Positions 18,915-28,095 of a DNA stretch of 64,000 nucleotides are shown here, one piece after another. This DNA is from JACDCA01 sp963810305. GTDB taxonomy: Bacteria > Acidobacteriota > Vicinamibacteria > Vicinamibacterales > 2-12-FULL-66-21. The notes under the pieces were generated by a model. It saw only the letters and a list, made by a program, of their open reading frames with translations. It was not told the origin of the DNA and did no database searches. The position numbers and the translations under genes were made by a program. The DNA lies in the NCBI GenBank assembly GCA_963810305.1, contig CAWEMY010000005.1, positions 310,001 to 374,000 on the forward strand, written 5' to 3'. How positions within the stretch are numbered: position 1 is the first letter of the stretch; the number at the start of each line of letters is the position of its first letter.

Positions 18915-20003
18915 TCATGTCGCATGCCGGAAGTTGATCACGTCGCCGTCCCGGACGATGTACTCCTTGCCTTCGAGGCGGAGCTCGCCGTGCTCGCGGC
19001 AGGCGGCGATCGTCCGGCGGGCAAGGAGGTGATCGTAGCGGACGACCTCGGCCCGGATGAATCCGCGCTGGATGTCGCTGTGGATTTCTCCCGCCGCCAG
19101 CTGCGCCGGGGTGTTGCGCGGGATCGACCACGCGCGATTCTCGTCCTCACCCACGGTGAAAAACGAGATGTACCCGAGCAGGTCGTAGCTCGCGCGAATG
19201 ACGCGATCGAGCCCGGACTCTTTCAGGCCGAGATCGGCGAGAAATGCGGCGGCATCGGCAGGTTCGAGCTGCGCGATCTCGAGCTCGATTTTCGCGCAGA
19301 TCGGGACGGCCCGAGTGGCCGCGCCGGCAACGAATTCGTCGAGTCCCGCGAGTCTGGTGGCCTGGTCGGCGCGCGGGAGGTCTTCTTCGTCGAGATTCAG
19401 CACCAGCAGCATCGGTTTCGCCGAGAGGAACTGAAACCCGCGGAGCCGCTTGGCATCGTCCCCGGCCAGTTCCATGGCGCGCAGCGGTTTGCCTTCTTCC
19501 AGCGCGGGCCGGCACCGCAGCAGGATCTCCTGTTCCTTCTTCAGCTCCGCGCTCTGTCCCTTCTTGAGATCCCGCTCGAGGCGCTCGAGCCGACGTTCGA
19601 CGACACCGAGATCCGCGAGGATCAGTTCGTCCTCCATGGCTCGGACGTCGCGCGCCGCATCAATCGTCCCGGAGGGATGCGCAACCGCGGGGTCGCGAAA
19701 CATGCGGACGACATGGAGCAAGGCGTCCGCGTTTCGGAAAGCCGCGACATCCAGGAGCGCCGCCGCGCCGGTTTTCACGCCGGAAACGCCGGCGATATCG
19801 GCGAATTCGACAGTAGCGGGGACGTGCTTTCTGGGATTGAACAGGGCCGTGAGCTGATCGAGGCGATCGTCAGGGACGCGCGACACGCCGACGTTCGCGT
19901 CCTGCTTCGCCGCGTTCCGCGGCGCTTCTCGCGCGCTCGTCAGCAACTGGAAGAGTGCGGTCTTTCCCGAGGATGGAAACCCGATTAGTCCGGCTCGAAG
20001 CAT
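18915..20003 (-). CDS. ychF: YchF/OLA1-type ribosome-associated ATPase, divergent P-loop
   Basis: 362 residues. The C-terminal half is clearly YchF: NLDE (the NLxE base-recognition motif giving ATP preference), FFTVGEDENRAWSIPRNTPA, IHSDIQRGFIRAEVV and LRLEGKEYIVRDGDVINFR (TGS domain). The N-terminal P-loop is GFPSSGKTALF instead of the usual GxPNVGKST, and switch II is ADIAGVSGV. YchF binds 70S ribosomes and affects stress responses. The gene is divergent from mraZ. The variant P-loop still satisfies the Walker A pattern, so activity is likely; it may be a second, paralogous YchF. Confidence 0.88.
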   Translation of the reverse strand: MLRAGLIGFPSSGKTALFQLLTSAREAPRNAAKQDANVGVSRVPDDRLDQLTALFNPRKHVPATVEFADIAGVSGVKTGAAALLDVAAFRNADALLHVVRMFRDPAVAHPSGTIDAARDVRAMEDELILADLGVVERRLERLERDLKKGQSAELKKEQEILLRCRPALEEGKPLRAMELAGDDAKRLRGFQFLSAKPMLLVLNLDEEDLPRADQATRLAGLDEFVAGAATRAVPICAKIELEIAQLEPADAAAFLADLGLKESGLDRVIRASYDLLGYISFFTVGEDENRAWSIPRNTPAQLAAGEIHSDIQRGFIRAEVVRYDHLLARRTIAACREHGELRLEGKEYIVRDGDVINFRHAT

Positions 20004-20164
20004 GCTCGTCTATATCCGGCCGAAGGCAGCGTAGCCATCTCGCACGCCACACCTGAGCCAGATCTGCACATCCTAGCACGCGGGCGCACCTCGTCCGGCG
20101 ACGTTCGCTTTTACTTTGCCATAGCGAAAAAAAAACGTAACCCTCTGTGTACCTATATTTTAGG

Positions 20165-20194
20165 TTGACAGAAGGGGCCCACCATCTCTACTAT
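20165..20194 (+). promoter_or_regulatory. Promoter of the dcw cluster
   Basis: A consensus -35 TTGACA (20165-20170) and a -10 TACTAT (20189-20194), 18 bp apart. Transcription would start near 20201, inside the MraZ operator. Confidence 0.75.
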
Positions 20195-20198
20195 CGCC

Positions 20199-20228
20199 GT
20201 GGATTTTTGTGGAGCAAAGTGGAGTAAA
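20199..20228 (+). promoter_or_regulatory. MraZ operator: three direct GTGGA repeats at 10-bp spacing
   Basis: GTGGA occurs at 20199, 20209 and 20219, one helical turn apart, directly downstream of the -10 box and just before the mraZ GTG. MraZ is known to bind tandem short repeats of 10-bp period upstream of its own operon and repress it. The placement over the likely transcription start fits autorepression. Confidence 0.8.
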
Positions 20229-20233
20229 CAGAC

Positions 20234-20674
20234 GTGCTCCGGGGCAACCATACCGCCAAAATTGATGACAAGGGGCGGCTCAAGATCCCGAACGCCTTCC
20301 GCAGCCTCATCGAGGGGCAGCACGGATCGGAGGTGTTCGTGACGAGCTTAACGGGGGAGTACGTCCGCGTCTATCCCATGCCGGTCTGGATCACGCTGGA
20401 AGAGAAGCTGGCGCGTGTCCCCTCCACCCATCCCGCCCGCCTCCGCTATTTCGATCGCATCAACTACTTCGGCCAGGTCGCCGAAATCGACGCGCAGGGG
20501 CGCCTCATCATTCACGCGCGGCTGCGTGACTCCGCCGGGATGGCGGGCGAGGTGGACGTGTTCGGCCAGTACGACTACCTCGATATCTGGAATCACGAGC
20601 GATTCGTCGCCAAGTTACAGCGCGAGCCGTACACCGAGGACGACGCGCGTGCGTTGTCGGAGTTCGGGATCTGA
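20234..20674 (+). CDS. mraZ: MraZ transcriptional regulator
   Basis: 146 residues from GTG 20234. Two SpoVT/AbrB-like halves are visible: GNHTAKIDDKGRLKIPNAFR at residues 3-22 and EIDAQGRLIIHARLRDSAG at about 83-101, each with the DxKGR/DxxGR turn that contacts DNA. MraZ forms a ring oligomer and represses the dcw operon through repeated short boxes; a matching box lies immediately upstream. Its stop overlaps the rsmH start by one base (TGATG). Confidence 0.95.
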   Translation: MLRGNHTAKIDDKGRLKIPNAFRSLIEGQHGSEVFVTSLTGEYVRVYPMPVWITLEEKLARVPSTHPARLRYFDRINYFGQVAEIDAQGRLIIHARLRDSAGMAGEVDVFGQYDYLDIWNHERFVAKLQREPYTEDDARALSEFGI

Positions 20675-21570
20675 TGGCCACCGACACCGCGCGCCACGAA
20701 CCGGTGATGGTGGACGAGGTCCTCGCGCTCCTGGCCCCGGCGCGTGGCGGCGTCTTCGTCGATTGCACGGTCGGTCTTGGCGGCCACAGCGCCGCGCTGC
20801 TTTCCGCGGGCGTGACGAAACTCATCGGCCTCGATCGCGACGATGACGCTTTGACGATGGCGCGCGACAGACTCGCGCCCTTCGCGGATCGCCTGGAACT
20901 CGTGCACGCCGATTATCGCGAGTTGCCGAGCGTCCTCGATGCCAGGCAGATTGCGGCGGTCGACGGCATCCTCGCCGATCTCGGCGTCTCTTCGCTGCAA
21001 CTCGACGCCGAAGGGCGCGGCTTCAGCTTCCGTCGTGACGAACCGCTCGACATGCGGATGGACCGGAGCCAGGGGCCGACCGCCGCGGATCTCATCGCCA
21101 ACACCGATGAGACCGAGCTGGCGAATGCGATTTTTCAGTTTGGCGAGGAACGGCATTCGCGCCGCGTGGCACGGGCGATCGTCCACGCACGCCGAACCGC
21201 CCGGATTGAAACCACTGGCGTCCTGGCCGACATCGTCAGGCGGTCGGTTCCGACGCGAGGTTATCAGCGGATCGATCCGGCCACGCGGACGTTCCAGGCG
21301 CTTCGAATCCTGGTGAATCGAGAACTCGACGGCCTGGATGCGTTCCTCGGTCAGGCCGCCCGCCGGCTGCTCGCCGGCGCGAGGTTCGCCGTCATCACCT
21401 TCCACTCGCTCGAGGATCGCATCGTCAAGCACACCTTCCGGGCACTGGCGGCGGCGGGCGATGCGTGGCGGGTGCTGACCCGCAAACCGGTCGTACCGGG
21501 TGACGAAGAGATTGCGCGCAACCCACGAGCGCGCAGCGCGAAACTGCGCGCGATTGAGAGGCTGGCATGA
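20674..21570 (+). CDS. rsmH: 16S rRNA m4C1402 methyltransferase RsmH
   Basis: 298 residues. HEPVMVDEVLALLAP opens the protein; FVDCTVGLGGHSAALL is SAM motif I; LDRDDDAL, DGILADLGVSSLQLD, GFSFRRDEPLDMRMD and FAVITFHSLEDRIVK are RsmH signatures. It N4-methylates C1402 of 16S rRNA. As in most bacteria it is the second gene of the dcw cluster. Its stop overlaps the ftsL start (ATGA). Confidence 0.96.
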   Translation: MATDTARHEPVMVDEVLALLAPARGGVFVDCTVGLGGHSAALLSAGVTKLIGLDRDDDALTMARDRLAPFADRLELVHADYRELPSVLDARQIAAVDGILADLGVSSLQLDAEGRGFSFRRDEPLDMRMDRSQGPTAADLIANTDETELANAIFQFGEERHSRRVARAIVHARRTARIETTGVLADIVRRSVPTRGYQRIDPATRTFQALRILVNRELDGLDAFLGQAARRLLAGARFAVITFHSLEDRIVKHTFRALAAAGDAWRVLTRKPVVPGDEEIARNPRARSAKLRAIERLA

Positions 21571-21956
21571 GCAGCGTCGACTTCGAATACGCCATCAAGA
21601 AGGACGTTCGCAATAACCCGATCATCCGCGAGGTCGACCAGGCGAGGCAGAAGCAGCTGTGGCGTTCGCTGACGACCGGGGCCGTGCTCGTGATCGTCGT
21701 GCTCTTCTCGGTCTGGCAGAAAGTGGAACTCTTGCAGCACGGGTACCGGATTCAGGACCTGCAGGCTGAACACGCCGCACAGGTCGAGATCAACCGGCAG
21801 TTGCGTCTCGAAGTCGAAACGCTCCGGGCTCCTGAGCGCATCGCGAACGTCGCGAAGAAGCTGAACCTCGTCGCCCCACCGCGCGACCAGGCCATCGTGA
21901 TCGAGCGGGTGACGCCCTCGGCGCCCGCCGACAAATCTGTCGTCGCCGCGCGCTGA
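21567..21956 (+). CDS. ftsL: FtsL-like bitopic division protein
   Basis: 129 residues: a short cytoplasmic N-terminus, one membrane helix at about residues 33-50 (TTGAVLVIVVLFSVW), then a coiled coil (LQAEHAAQVEINRQLRLEVETLRAPERIANVAKKLNL) with the ending typical of FtsL/DivIC. It would scaffold FtsQ and the FtsW-FtsI synthase at the septum. Sequence conservation in this family is weak; the assignment rests on topology and position between rsmH and ftsI. Confidence 0.85.
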   Translation: MSSVDFEYAIKKDVRNNPIIREVDQARQKQLWRSLTTGAVLVIVVLFSVWQKVELLQHGYRIQDLQAEHAAQVEINRQLRLEVETLRAPERIANVAKKLNLVAPPRDQAIVIERVTPSAPADKSVVAAR

Positions 21957-22017
21957 ACACGCGACAGGAGCCACTCGTGACGCAGAACAGCTCACCGGCA
22001 AACTCAGACTCCCCTCG

Positions 22018-24069
22018 ATGTCTGTACAGCGCGTCGCTCCCCGCGAAGCCGTCGTCCCGCCACTCGAATGGCGCCGGACACTGCGCTCGCGAGTGCTGGT
22101 CTGCGCCGTGGTGTTTGCCCTTTGGACGGTGGGCATTGAAGCGCGGCTCATCTACCTGCAGGTCGTCGAGCACGCAGAAATGACGCTGCGGGCGAATAAG
22201 CAGCAGATCCGCACTCTCAAGCTCCCCGCCAAGCGCGGCGAGATCCTGGATCGAAACGGCAAGCTGCTCGCGATGAGTGTCGATGCCGAAACGATCGCCG
22301 CCGACCCGTCGCACGTTGTCGACTCCGGCAATACCGCGTCCCAGATCTGTGCCGCGATCGACGCCTGCGATGGAGCGAAGCTGGTCGAGATCAAGACCAA
22401 GCTGGAGGATAAGAAAAGCCGATTTGAATTCCTCGAGCGCCACGTGTCACCTGAAGCTGCCGCACGCGTTGCCAAGCTGAAACTGCCCGGCGTCGTGCTC
22501 TACAAAGAGAGCCGGCGCTACTACCCGAACAGAACCCTCCTTGCACACGCGCTCGGGTTTGTCGGTACGGGCAACGTCGGTCTGGGCGGTGTCGAATCCA
22601 AATACGATGGCCGCATTCGAGGCAAGGAAGGCCTGCTGATTCTTCAAGTGGACTCGCGACGCGACGCGCGTGGCGCGCGCGAGGAGCGCGCGGCTACAGC
22701 CGGTGACACGATCGAGCTCACGATCGATCAGTACCTCCAGCACATCGTTGAGCGGGAGCTGCGGGCGGGCGTCGAGGAGCACAACGCGGCTGGCGGCGCC
22801 GTCCTCATCATGGATCCGCGCACGGGTGAGATCCTCGCGCTGGCGAACTACCCGACGTTCAATCCCAACGTCTTCAACCAGGCGACCGATGACGCGCGGA
22901 GGAACCGGGTCATCCAGGACACGTACGAGCCAGGCTCGACCTTCAAGCTCGTGACGGCCTCGGCGGCTCTCGAGGAGGGCGTTCTTCAGACCAGTGACCT
23001 GATCGATTGCGCCCCAGGGTTCATCACCTTCCCCGGGCGCAAGATCCGCGACGTCCACCCGTACGGCGTGCTCTCGTTCGAAGACGTCATTGTGAAATCC
23101 AGCAACGTCGGCGCGATCAAGGCGGGTCTCAGGATTGGCCCGGAACGGCTCGGCCGCTACATCAACCGGTTCGGATTCGGACACACGCTCTCGCCGGACT
23201 TCAGCGGCGAAAGCGCCGGCCTCGTGTGGAACGCGTCACAACTGAACGACAGCGGCCTGGCGTCGGTGTCGATGGGGTACCAGATCAGCGTCACACCTCT
23301 CCAGATGGCGGCGGCAGTGAGCTCGGTCGCCAACGGCGGAACGCTGTTCGAGCCGCGCATCGTCCGCGCGTTCATTAGAAATGGGCGACGGGAGCCGGTG
23401 CCGCCGAAAGCGCTGCAGCGCACGGTTACCGCGGAGACCGCGGCAACGCTCACCACCATCATGGAGGCGGTCGTCGAGCGTGGCACGGCGAAGGCCGCCC
23501 ATATCGAAGGCTTCACGGTCGCAGGCAAGACCGGGACGGCTGCGAAAGTGGTCAACGCCCGCTACTCGAACAGCGACTACAACACGTCATTCGTCGGCTT
23601 CGTGCCCTCGCGAAAGCCGGTCCTGTCGATCATCGTCGTCATCGACTCACCGCACGGCCCTGTGACGGCATATGGCGGCACCGTGGCGGCCCCGATCTTT
23701 CAGCGAATCGCGGAAGCATCGTTGCGCCAGCTCGGAGTGCCGCCGACGATCAATGCTCCCTCTCCCATCCTCGCGATCAAAGGTAACGACAATATCGACA
23801 CAGGAACGCCGCGAAACATCAAAAACATCTTCACCAGGCCTCATCCCGAAGCCGTGGTGCCGGGGACGATGCCCGACCTCCGTGGCCTGAGTGCGCGGGT
23901 TGCGGTTACTTCGCTGACTCGTCTCGGCCTCAATTTCAAGGTGTCGGGCGACGGCTTCGTCATCGAGCAGTCGCCCGAACCGGGCGCGCCACTCGTCCTT
24001 GGCGATTCGGCGCGACTCAAGCTGGCCCGTCGCATGCCCGTGGTCCAGGCCGGAGTCCCACAGCAATGA
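22018..24069 (+). CDS. ftsI: Division-specific peptidoglycan transpeptidase FtsI (PBP3) with PASTA domain
   Basis: 683 residues: membrane anchor at about 28-45, dimerisation domain (RGEILDRNGKLLAMS), transpeptidase with the active Ser in PGSTFK (about residue 306), SSN, and KTGT (about 504). A C-terminal PASTA domain (MPDLRGLSARVAVTSLTRLGL) follows, and is common in FtsI of several phyla. It crosslinks septal peptidoglycan with FtsW. The start is uncertain: ATG 22018 has no good ribosome site, while a GTG at 21977 follows a clear AGGAG but is in another frame (MTQNSSPANSD), so an indel or a different start is possible. The stop overlaps murE (ATGA). Confidence 0.94.
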   Translation: MSVQRVAPREAVVPPLEWRRTLRSRVLVCAVVFALWTVGIEARLIYLQVVEHAEMTLRANKQQIRTLKLPAKRGEILDRNGKLLAMSVDAETIAADPSHVVDSGNTASQICAAIDACDGAKLVEIKTKLEDKKSRFEFLERHVSPEAAARVAKLKLPGVVLYKESRRYYPNRTLLAHALGFVGTGNVGLGGVESKYDGRIRGKEGLLILQVDSRRDARGAREERAATAGDTIELTIDQYLQHIVERELRAGVEEHNAAGGAVLIMDPRTGEILALANYPTFNPNVFNQATDDARRNRVIQDTYEPGSTFKLVTASAALEEGVLQTSDLIDCAPGFITFPGRKIRDVHPYGVLSFEDVIVKSSNVGAIKAGLRIGPERLGRYINRFGFGHTLSPDFSGESAGLVWNASQLNDSGLASVSMGYQISVTPLQMAAAVSSVANGGTLFEPRIVRAFIRNGRREPVPPKALQRTVTAETAATLTTIMEAVVERGTAKAAHIEGFTVAGKTGTAAKVVNARYSNSDYNTSFVGFVPSRKPVLSIIVVIDSPHGPVTAYGGTVAAPIFQRIAEASLRQLGVPPTINAPSPILAIKGNDNIDTGTPRNIKNIFTRPHPEAVVPGTMPDLRGLSARVAVTSLTRLGLNFKVSGDGFVIEQSPEPGAPLVLGDSARLKLARRMPVVQAGVPQQ

Positions 24070-25598
24070 ACCTGCCGGACCTGGTCCACGCGGTCGCCAC
24101 GCACGCGCCATTTGGCGCGTTGCTTTCGCGCGCGGAGGGGTTGCCACCAACGCCGGTCACCGCCGTTGCCTACGACTCGCGGACGGTCACGCCTGGAGCC
24201 GTTTTCGTCGCTTTGAAGGGGCTGCAAGCGGACGGAACGTCATATGCGGCGGATGCGGTTGCGCGTGGGGCGGCAGCCGTGTTTGCAGAATCGCCGGCGC
24301 CTGAAGGCGGGGCCGTCCCCTGGCTTCAGGTGACTGACGCTCGTCTTGCTCTGGCTGCACTCGCGGCCGAGTTCCACGGGCGCCCGAGCGAACAGTTGAC
24401 GCTGATCGGGATTACCGGCACGAACGGCAAGACGACGACGTCGTACCTTCTCGCGTCGATTTTTGAAGCTGCCGGGATCACCTGCGGCCGGCTCGGCACA
24501 GTCGGCTACCGGATCGGCGACCGCGAGTATGTCGCAGCGCGAACGACGCCGGAAGCTCCGGAGCTGCAGCGCATGCTGCGCGACATGGTCGAGCAGGGGT
24601 GCGGAGCGTGCGTGATGGAGGTTTCGTCTCATGCGCTCGCGCTACGTCGCGCCGATCAGCTGCGGTTCGCCGCAGGCATTTTCACGAATCTGACCCGCGA
24701 TCACCTCGACTTCCACGGCGACATGGAGCAGTACTTTGCGGCGAAGCGCCGGCTCTTCGAGCTGTTGCCCGAGGGTGCGATTGCGATCACGAACGCGGAC
24801 GACCCACGCGGCGCCGATTTCGCCGCGGCGGCACGCCGCCCCGTCACTTACGCGATCGACGCCCCGGCGGATGTGCGCCCGGGCCCGCTGAGCCTTTCGC
24901 TCGACGGCTTGTCGTTCGAGGCACGGACGCCACGCGGCACGTTGCACCTGAAGTCGCATCTGGTTGGCCGTCCGAATGCGTACAACATCCTGGCGGCGGC
25001 GGCGACCGCGATGGCGCTCGACCTGCCATTCAGCTCGATCGAGACCGGTGTCAGCCGGCTCACCAACGTCCCCGGTCGCTTTCAAGTCGTGTCCGAGCCG
25101 GCCGACGAAGTGCGTGTGGTCGTCGATTACGCCCACACCGACGATGCGCTGAAGAATCTCCTCGAGACCGCACGTCCTCTGGCGTCGGGCCGCGTCATCA
25201 CGGTGTTCGGCTGCGGCGGCGACCGTGACAAAACGAAACGGCCGCTGATGGGTGCCGTTGCGGCGCGATTGAGCGACGTGATTGTCGTCACCTCCGACAA
25301 TCCGCGTTCGGAGAACCCCGATCAGATCATCGAGGACATCAAGCGCGGCATCGTGCTGCCCGCCGACCGGATCGGCACCGGCGGACAGCGCCCCAAGGCG
25401 CCGGCGTTTCTGGCGATCCCGGATCGCAAGCTGGCGATCGAGCGCGCGGTCAAGGACGCGCGTCCGGGGGATCTGGTGCTCGTCGCCGGGAAGGGTCACG
25501 AGAAATATCAGGTCATCGGCGAGCGGACGCTGCCGTTCGACGACGTGGACGTCGCCCGCGCTGCGCTCGCACAGCGGCGCGGATCACGGGTTTCGTAA
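24066..25598 (+). CDS. murE: UDP-MurNAc-tripeptide synthetase MurE (meso-DAP adding)
   Basis: 510 residues. ITGTNGKTTTSYL (about 117) is the ATP loop; YDSRTVTPGAVFVALKG starts the UDP-MurNAc domain; HTDDALKNLLE and FGCGGDRDKTKRPLMG belong to the C-domain. TSDNPRSENP carries the DNPR motif that in this family selects meso-diaminopimelate over lysine, so the cell wall is of the DAP type. It acts in the cytoplasm on UDP-MurNAc-dipeptide. Confidence 0.96.
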   Translation: MNLPDLVHAVATHAPFGALLSRAEGLPPTPVTAVAYDSRTVTPGAVFVALKGLQADGTSYAADAVARGAAAVFAESPAPEGGAVPWLQVTDARLALAALAAEFHGRPSEQLTLIGITGTNGKTTTSYLLASIFEAAGITCGRLGTVGYRIGDREYVAARTTPEAPELQRMLRDMVEQGCGACVMEVSSHALALRRADQLRFAAGIFTNLTRDHLDFHGDMEQYFAAKRRLFELLPEGAIAITNADDPRGADFAAAARRPVTYAIDAPADVRPGPLSLSLDGLSFEARTPRGTLHLKSHLVGRPNAYNILAAAATAMALDLPFSSIETGVSRLTNVPGRFQVVSEPADEVRVVVDYAHTDDALKNLLETARPLASGRVITVFGCGGDRDKTKRPLMGAVAARLSDVIVVTSDNPRSENPDQIIEDIKRGIVLPADRIGTGGQRPKAPAFLAIPDRKLAIERAVKDARPGDLVLVAGKGHEKYQVIGERTLPFDDVDVARAALAQRRGSRVS

Positions 25599-25603
25599 CG
25601 ACG

Positions 25604-27004
25604 GTGCCGCCGGTGTCGCTGACTGCAGGGGTTTTCGCAAACGCCGCCGGGGGGCGGGTCGCGTCGGGGAACGCATCGACCCCGATCGGCCGCGTGTCGA
25701 TCGATACGCGGACGCTGGATCCCGGCGATTTTTTCGTCGCGATTCGCGGCGAGAGGTTTGACGGCGAGGCCTTCGTGGGGGAGGCGCTGCGAAAGGGAGC
25801 GGCCGGCGTGCTCGTTCGCGACGCCGCTCGGGCTGGCCGTCCGACCGACGCGGTTGTCGTCGAGGCGGACGACACCACGAGGGCGCTGCAGAACGCTGGC
25901 CGGTTCGTCCGGAGAGAGTCGCGGTCGCGGGTAGTCGCCATAACCGGCAGTGCCGGAAAGACGACGACCAAGGAAATTACGGCGGATCTTCTGGCGGCGC
26001 GGTACCAGGTTTTTCGCAACAAGGGGAATCTGAACAATCACATCGGGCTGCCGCTCTCGCTGCTCGAACTGCGCAGCGGCCCCGACGTCGCGGTGGTCGA
26101 GCTCGGCATGAATCATCCTGGCGAAATCCGGACGCTGGTCGGCATCGCGGAACCCGAAGTCCGCGTGTGGACCAACGTCGGTGACGCCCACATCGGATTC
26201 TTCGAGTCGGCCGATGCGATCGCCGATGCGAAGGCGGAGCTGCTGGAAAACGCCCGGCCCGAAGACGTGCTCATCGCCAACGCCGACGACCAGCGGCTGA
26301 TGTCGCGCGTCGCATCATTCAACGGGCGCGTCGTACGCTTCGGGATCGATGCTGATGCCGATGTTCGCGCGGTGCAGGTCGAATCGCGGGGCCTCGAAGG
26401 CACGCGGGCAACGGTCCGGACGCCCGCCGGTGAATTCGGGCTGCGCTCGCCTCTTCTCGGAATGGGGAATCTTTCGAACGCCCTCGCCGCGACTGCTGTC
26501 GCGGTGACCTTCGAGGTTCCGGTCGCGACGATCGCCGAAACACTCGCTGCGCTCAAGCCGGCGCACCATCGCGGAGAGCTCCTGCGGCTGCCCGGCGGTT
26601 TGACGCTCGTCGATGACTCCTACAATTCGAGCCCCGCCGCGCTCAAGCAGTCGCTGGATACGATCGCTGCGGCAACCGGCAGCGCCAGAAGGATTGCGGT
26701 CCTCGGCGAGATGCTGGAACTCGGCGCCCACGCCCGGCTCCTCCACGAGGCCTCAGGTGCCCGCGCCGCGGCGGCAGGCCTCGATCTTCTGATTACCGTT
26801 GGAAATGACGCCGCGCGTGCGATGGCCGACGCGGCGGTTCGTGCCGGGATGCGGCAGGCTGCAGTTTTCCACGTGCCGGATGCCGGGCAGGCGGCCGACC
26901 TGGCGCTGCAGCGGACGCGTCCCGGCGACCTCATCCTGATCAAGGGATCGCGCAGCATCGGACTCGATGCGGTGGTCGGGCGTCTCAGGGCGGAGTACGC
27001 CTGA
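25604..27004 (+). CDS. murF: UDP-MurNAc-tripeptide D-Ala-D-Ala ligase MurF
   Basis: 466 residues from GTG 25604, five bases after murE (a second GTG is at 25613). Family marks are IDTRTLDPGDFFVAIRGERFDG, ITGSAGKTTTKEI (ATP loop, about 115), NKGNLNNHIGLPLSLL, ELGMNHPGEI and LVDDSYNSSPAALKQSL. It adds D-Ala-D-Ala to finish the muropeptide. No ddl gene is in this window, so the dipeptide must be made by a ligase encoded elsewhere. The stop overlaps mraY (TGATG). Confidence 0.96.
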   Translation: MPPVSLTAGVFANAAGGRVASGNASTPIGRVSIDTRTLDPGDFFVAIRGERFDGEAFVGEALRKGAAGVLVRDAARAGRPTDAVVVEADDTTRALQNAGRFVRRESRSRVVAITGSAGKTTTKEITADLLAARYQVFRNKGNLNNHIGLPLSLLELRSGPDVAVVELGMNHPGEIRTLVGIAEPEVRVWTNVGDAHIGFFESADAIADAKAELLENARPEDVLIANADDQRLMSRVASFNGRVVRFGIDADADVRAVQVESRGLEGTRATVRTPAGEFGLRSPLLGMGNLSNALAATAVAVTFEVPVATIAETLAALKPAHHRGELLRLPGGLTLVDDSYNSSPAALKQSLDTIAAATGSARRIAVLGEMLELGAHARLLHEASGARAAAAGLDLLITVGNDAARAMADAAVRAGMRQAAVFHVPDAGQAADLALQRTRPGDLILIKGSRSIGLDAVVGRLRAEYA

Positions 27005-28095
27005 TGCTCTACTACCTCCACCACTTCAGCGGCTACGTGCCGATCCTGAACGTCACGCGCTACATCACGTTCCGGACGGCTGCCGCGAGCATCACCGCAC
27101 TCGCCATCGGGCTCTTCCTCGGGCCGTTCATGATCCGCAAGCTGCGCGAATTCCAGGTCGGGCAGGTGATCCGCCAGGAAGGTCCGGCGACGCATCGCAC
27201 CAAGGCGGGGACGCCGACCATGGGTGGCGTGCTGATTCTGACGTCTGCGATTGTCCCGACGTTGTTGTGGGCGAATCTGCAGAACGCGTACATCTGGGTG
27301 GCCGTCCTGGCCACGCTCGCATTCGGTGGTGTCGGGTTCGCTGACGACTATCTGAAGATCGTACGGCGGACCCACCACGGCTTGCGTCCGCGGTACAAGC
27401 TGGCCTGGCAATTCGCGATCGCACTCGGTGTCGGGCTCGCTTTGCTCGCACTCTCGACCGCCGAGCCGCCTCTGTATAACACGCGCCTCGTCTTTCCGTT
27501 CTTCAAGCGCTTCATACCTGACCTCGGGTGGCTCTACGTAGCGTTTGCGATGCTCGTGCTGGTCTTCACGAGCAACGCGGTGAATCTGACCGACGGGCTC
27601 GATGGGCTAGCGATCAGTGTCTTTGCGGTGGCTGCCGGCGCCTACACGGCGCTCTCCTACATCAGCGGTCACCGCGATTTCGCCGATTACCTGCAAATCG
27701 CCCGGTTCTCTCCCCTCAGCGGCGAGCTGACCATTTTCTGTGGAGCGCTCGCCGGGGCGAGCCTTGGCTTCCTCTGGTGGAATTCCTATCCCGCGGAGAT
27801 TTTCATGGGAGACGTCGGCTCCCTGGGGCTCGGCGGCGCCATCGGCACCGTCGCGGTCCTGATCAAGCAGGAGTTTCTTCTCGCGATCGTTGGCGGAGTC
27901 TTCGTTCTCGAAGCGATGTCGGTGATCGTCCAGGTCGGCTCCTTCAAGCTCACCGGGAAGCGCGTGTTCCGAATGGCTCCACTCCACCACCACTTCGAGT
28001 TGATCGGATGGAGTGAACCGAAGGTGATCACCCGGTTCGTGATCGCGGCGATCGTCTTCGCCCTTTTCAGTCTGACGACGCTGAAGCTCAGATGA
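27004..28095 (+). CDS. mraY: Phospho-MurNAc-pentapeptide transferase MraY
   Basis: 363 residues, about ten membrane helices. Catalytic motifs: GTPTMGGVLI, FADDYLK (Asp pair), SNAVNLTDGLDGLA (NxxNxxDGxDGL), and FMGDVGSLGLGG, followed by HHHFELIGWSEPKV. It moves phospho-MurNAc-pentapeptide onto undecaprenyl phosphate to make lipid I. It is full length and overlaps murD by four bases (ATGA). Confidence 0.97.
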   Translation: MLYYLHHFSGYVPILNVTRYITFRTAAASITALAIGLFLGPFMIRKLREFQVGQVIRQEGPATHRTKAGTPTMGGVLILTSAIVPTLLWANLQNAYIWVAVLATLAFGGVGFADDYLKIVRRTHHGLRPRYKLAWQFAIALGVGLALLALSTAEPPLYNTRLVFPFFKRFIPDLGWLYVAFAMLVLVFTSNAVNLTDGLDGLAISVFAVAAGAYTALSYISGHRDFADYLQIARFSPLSGELTIFCGALAGASLGFLWWNSYPAEIFMGDVGSLGLGGAIGTVAVLIKQEFLLAIVGGVFVLEAMSVIVQVGSFKLTGKRVFRMAPLHHHFELIGWSEPKVITRFVIAAIVFALFSLTTLKLR

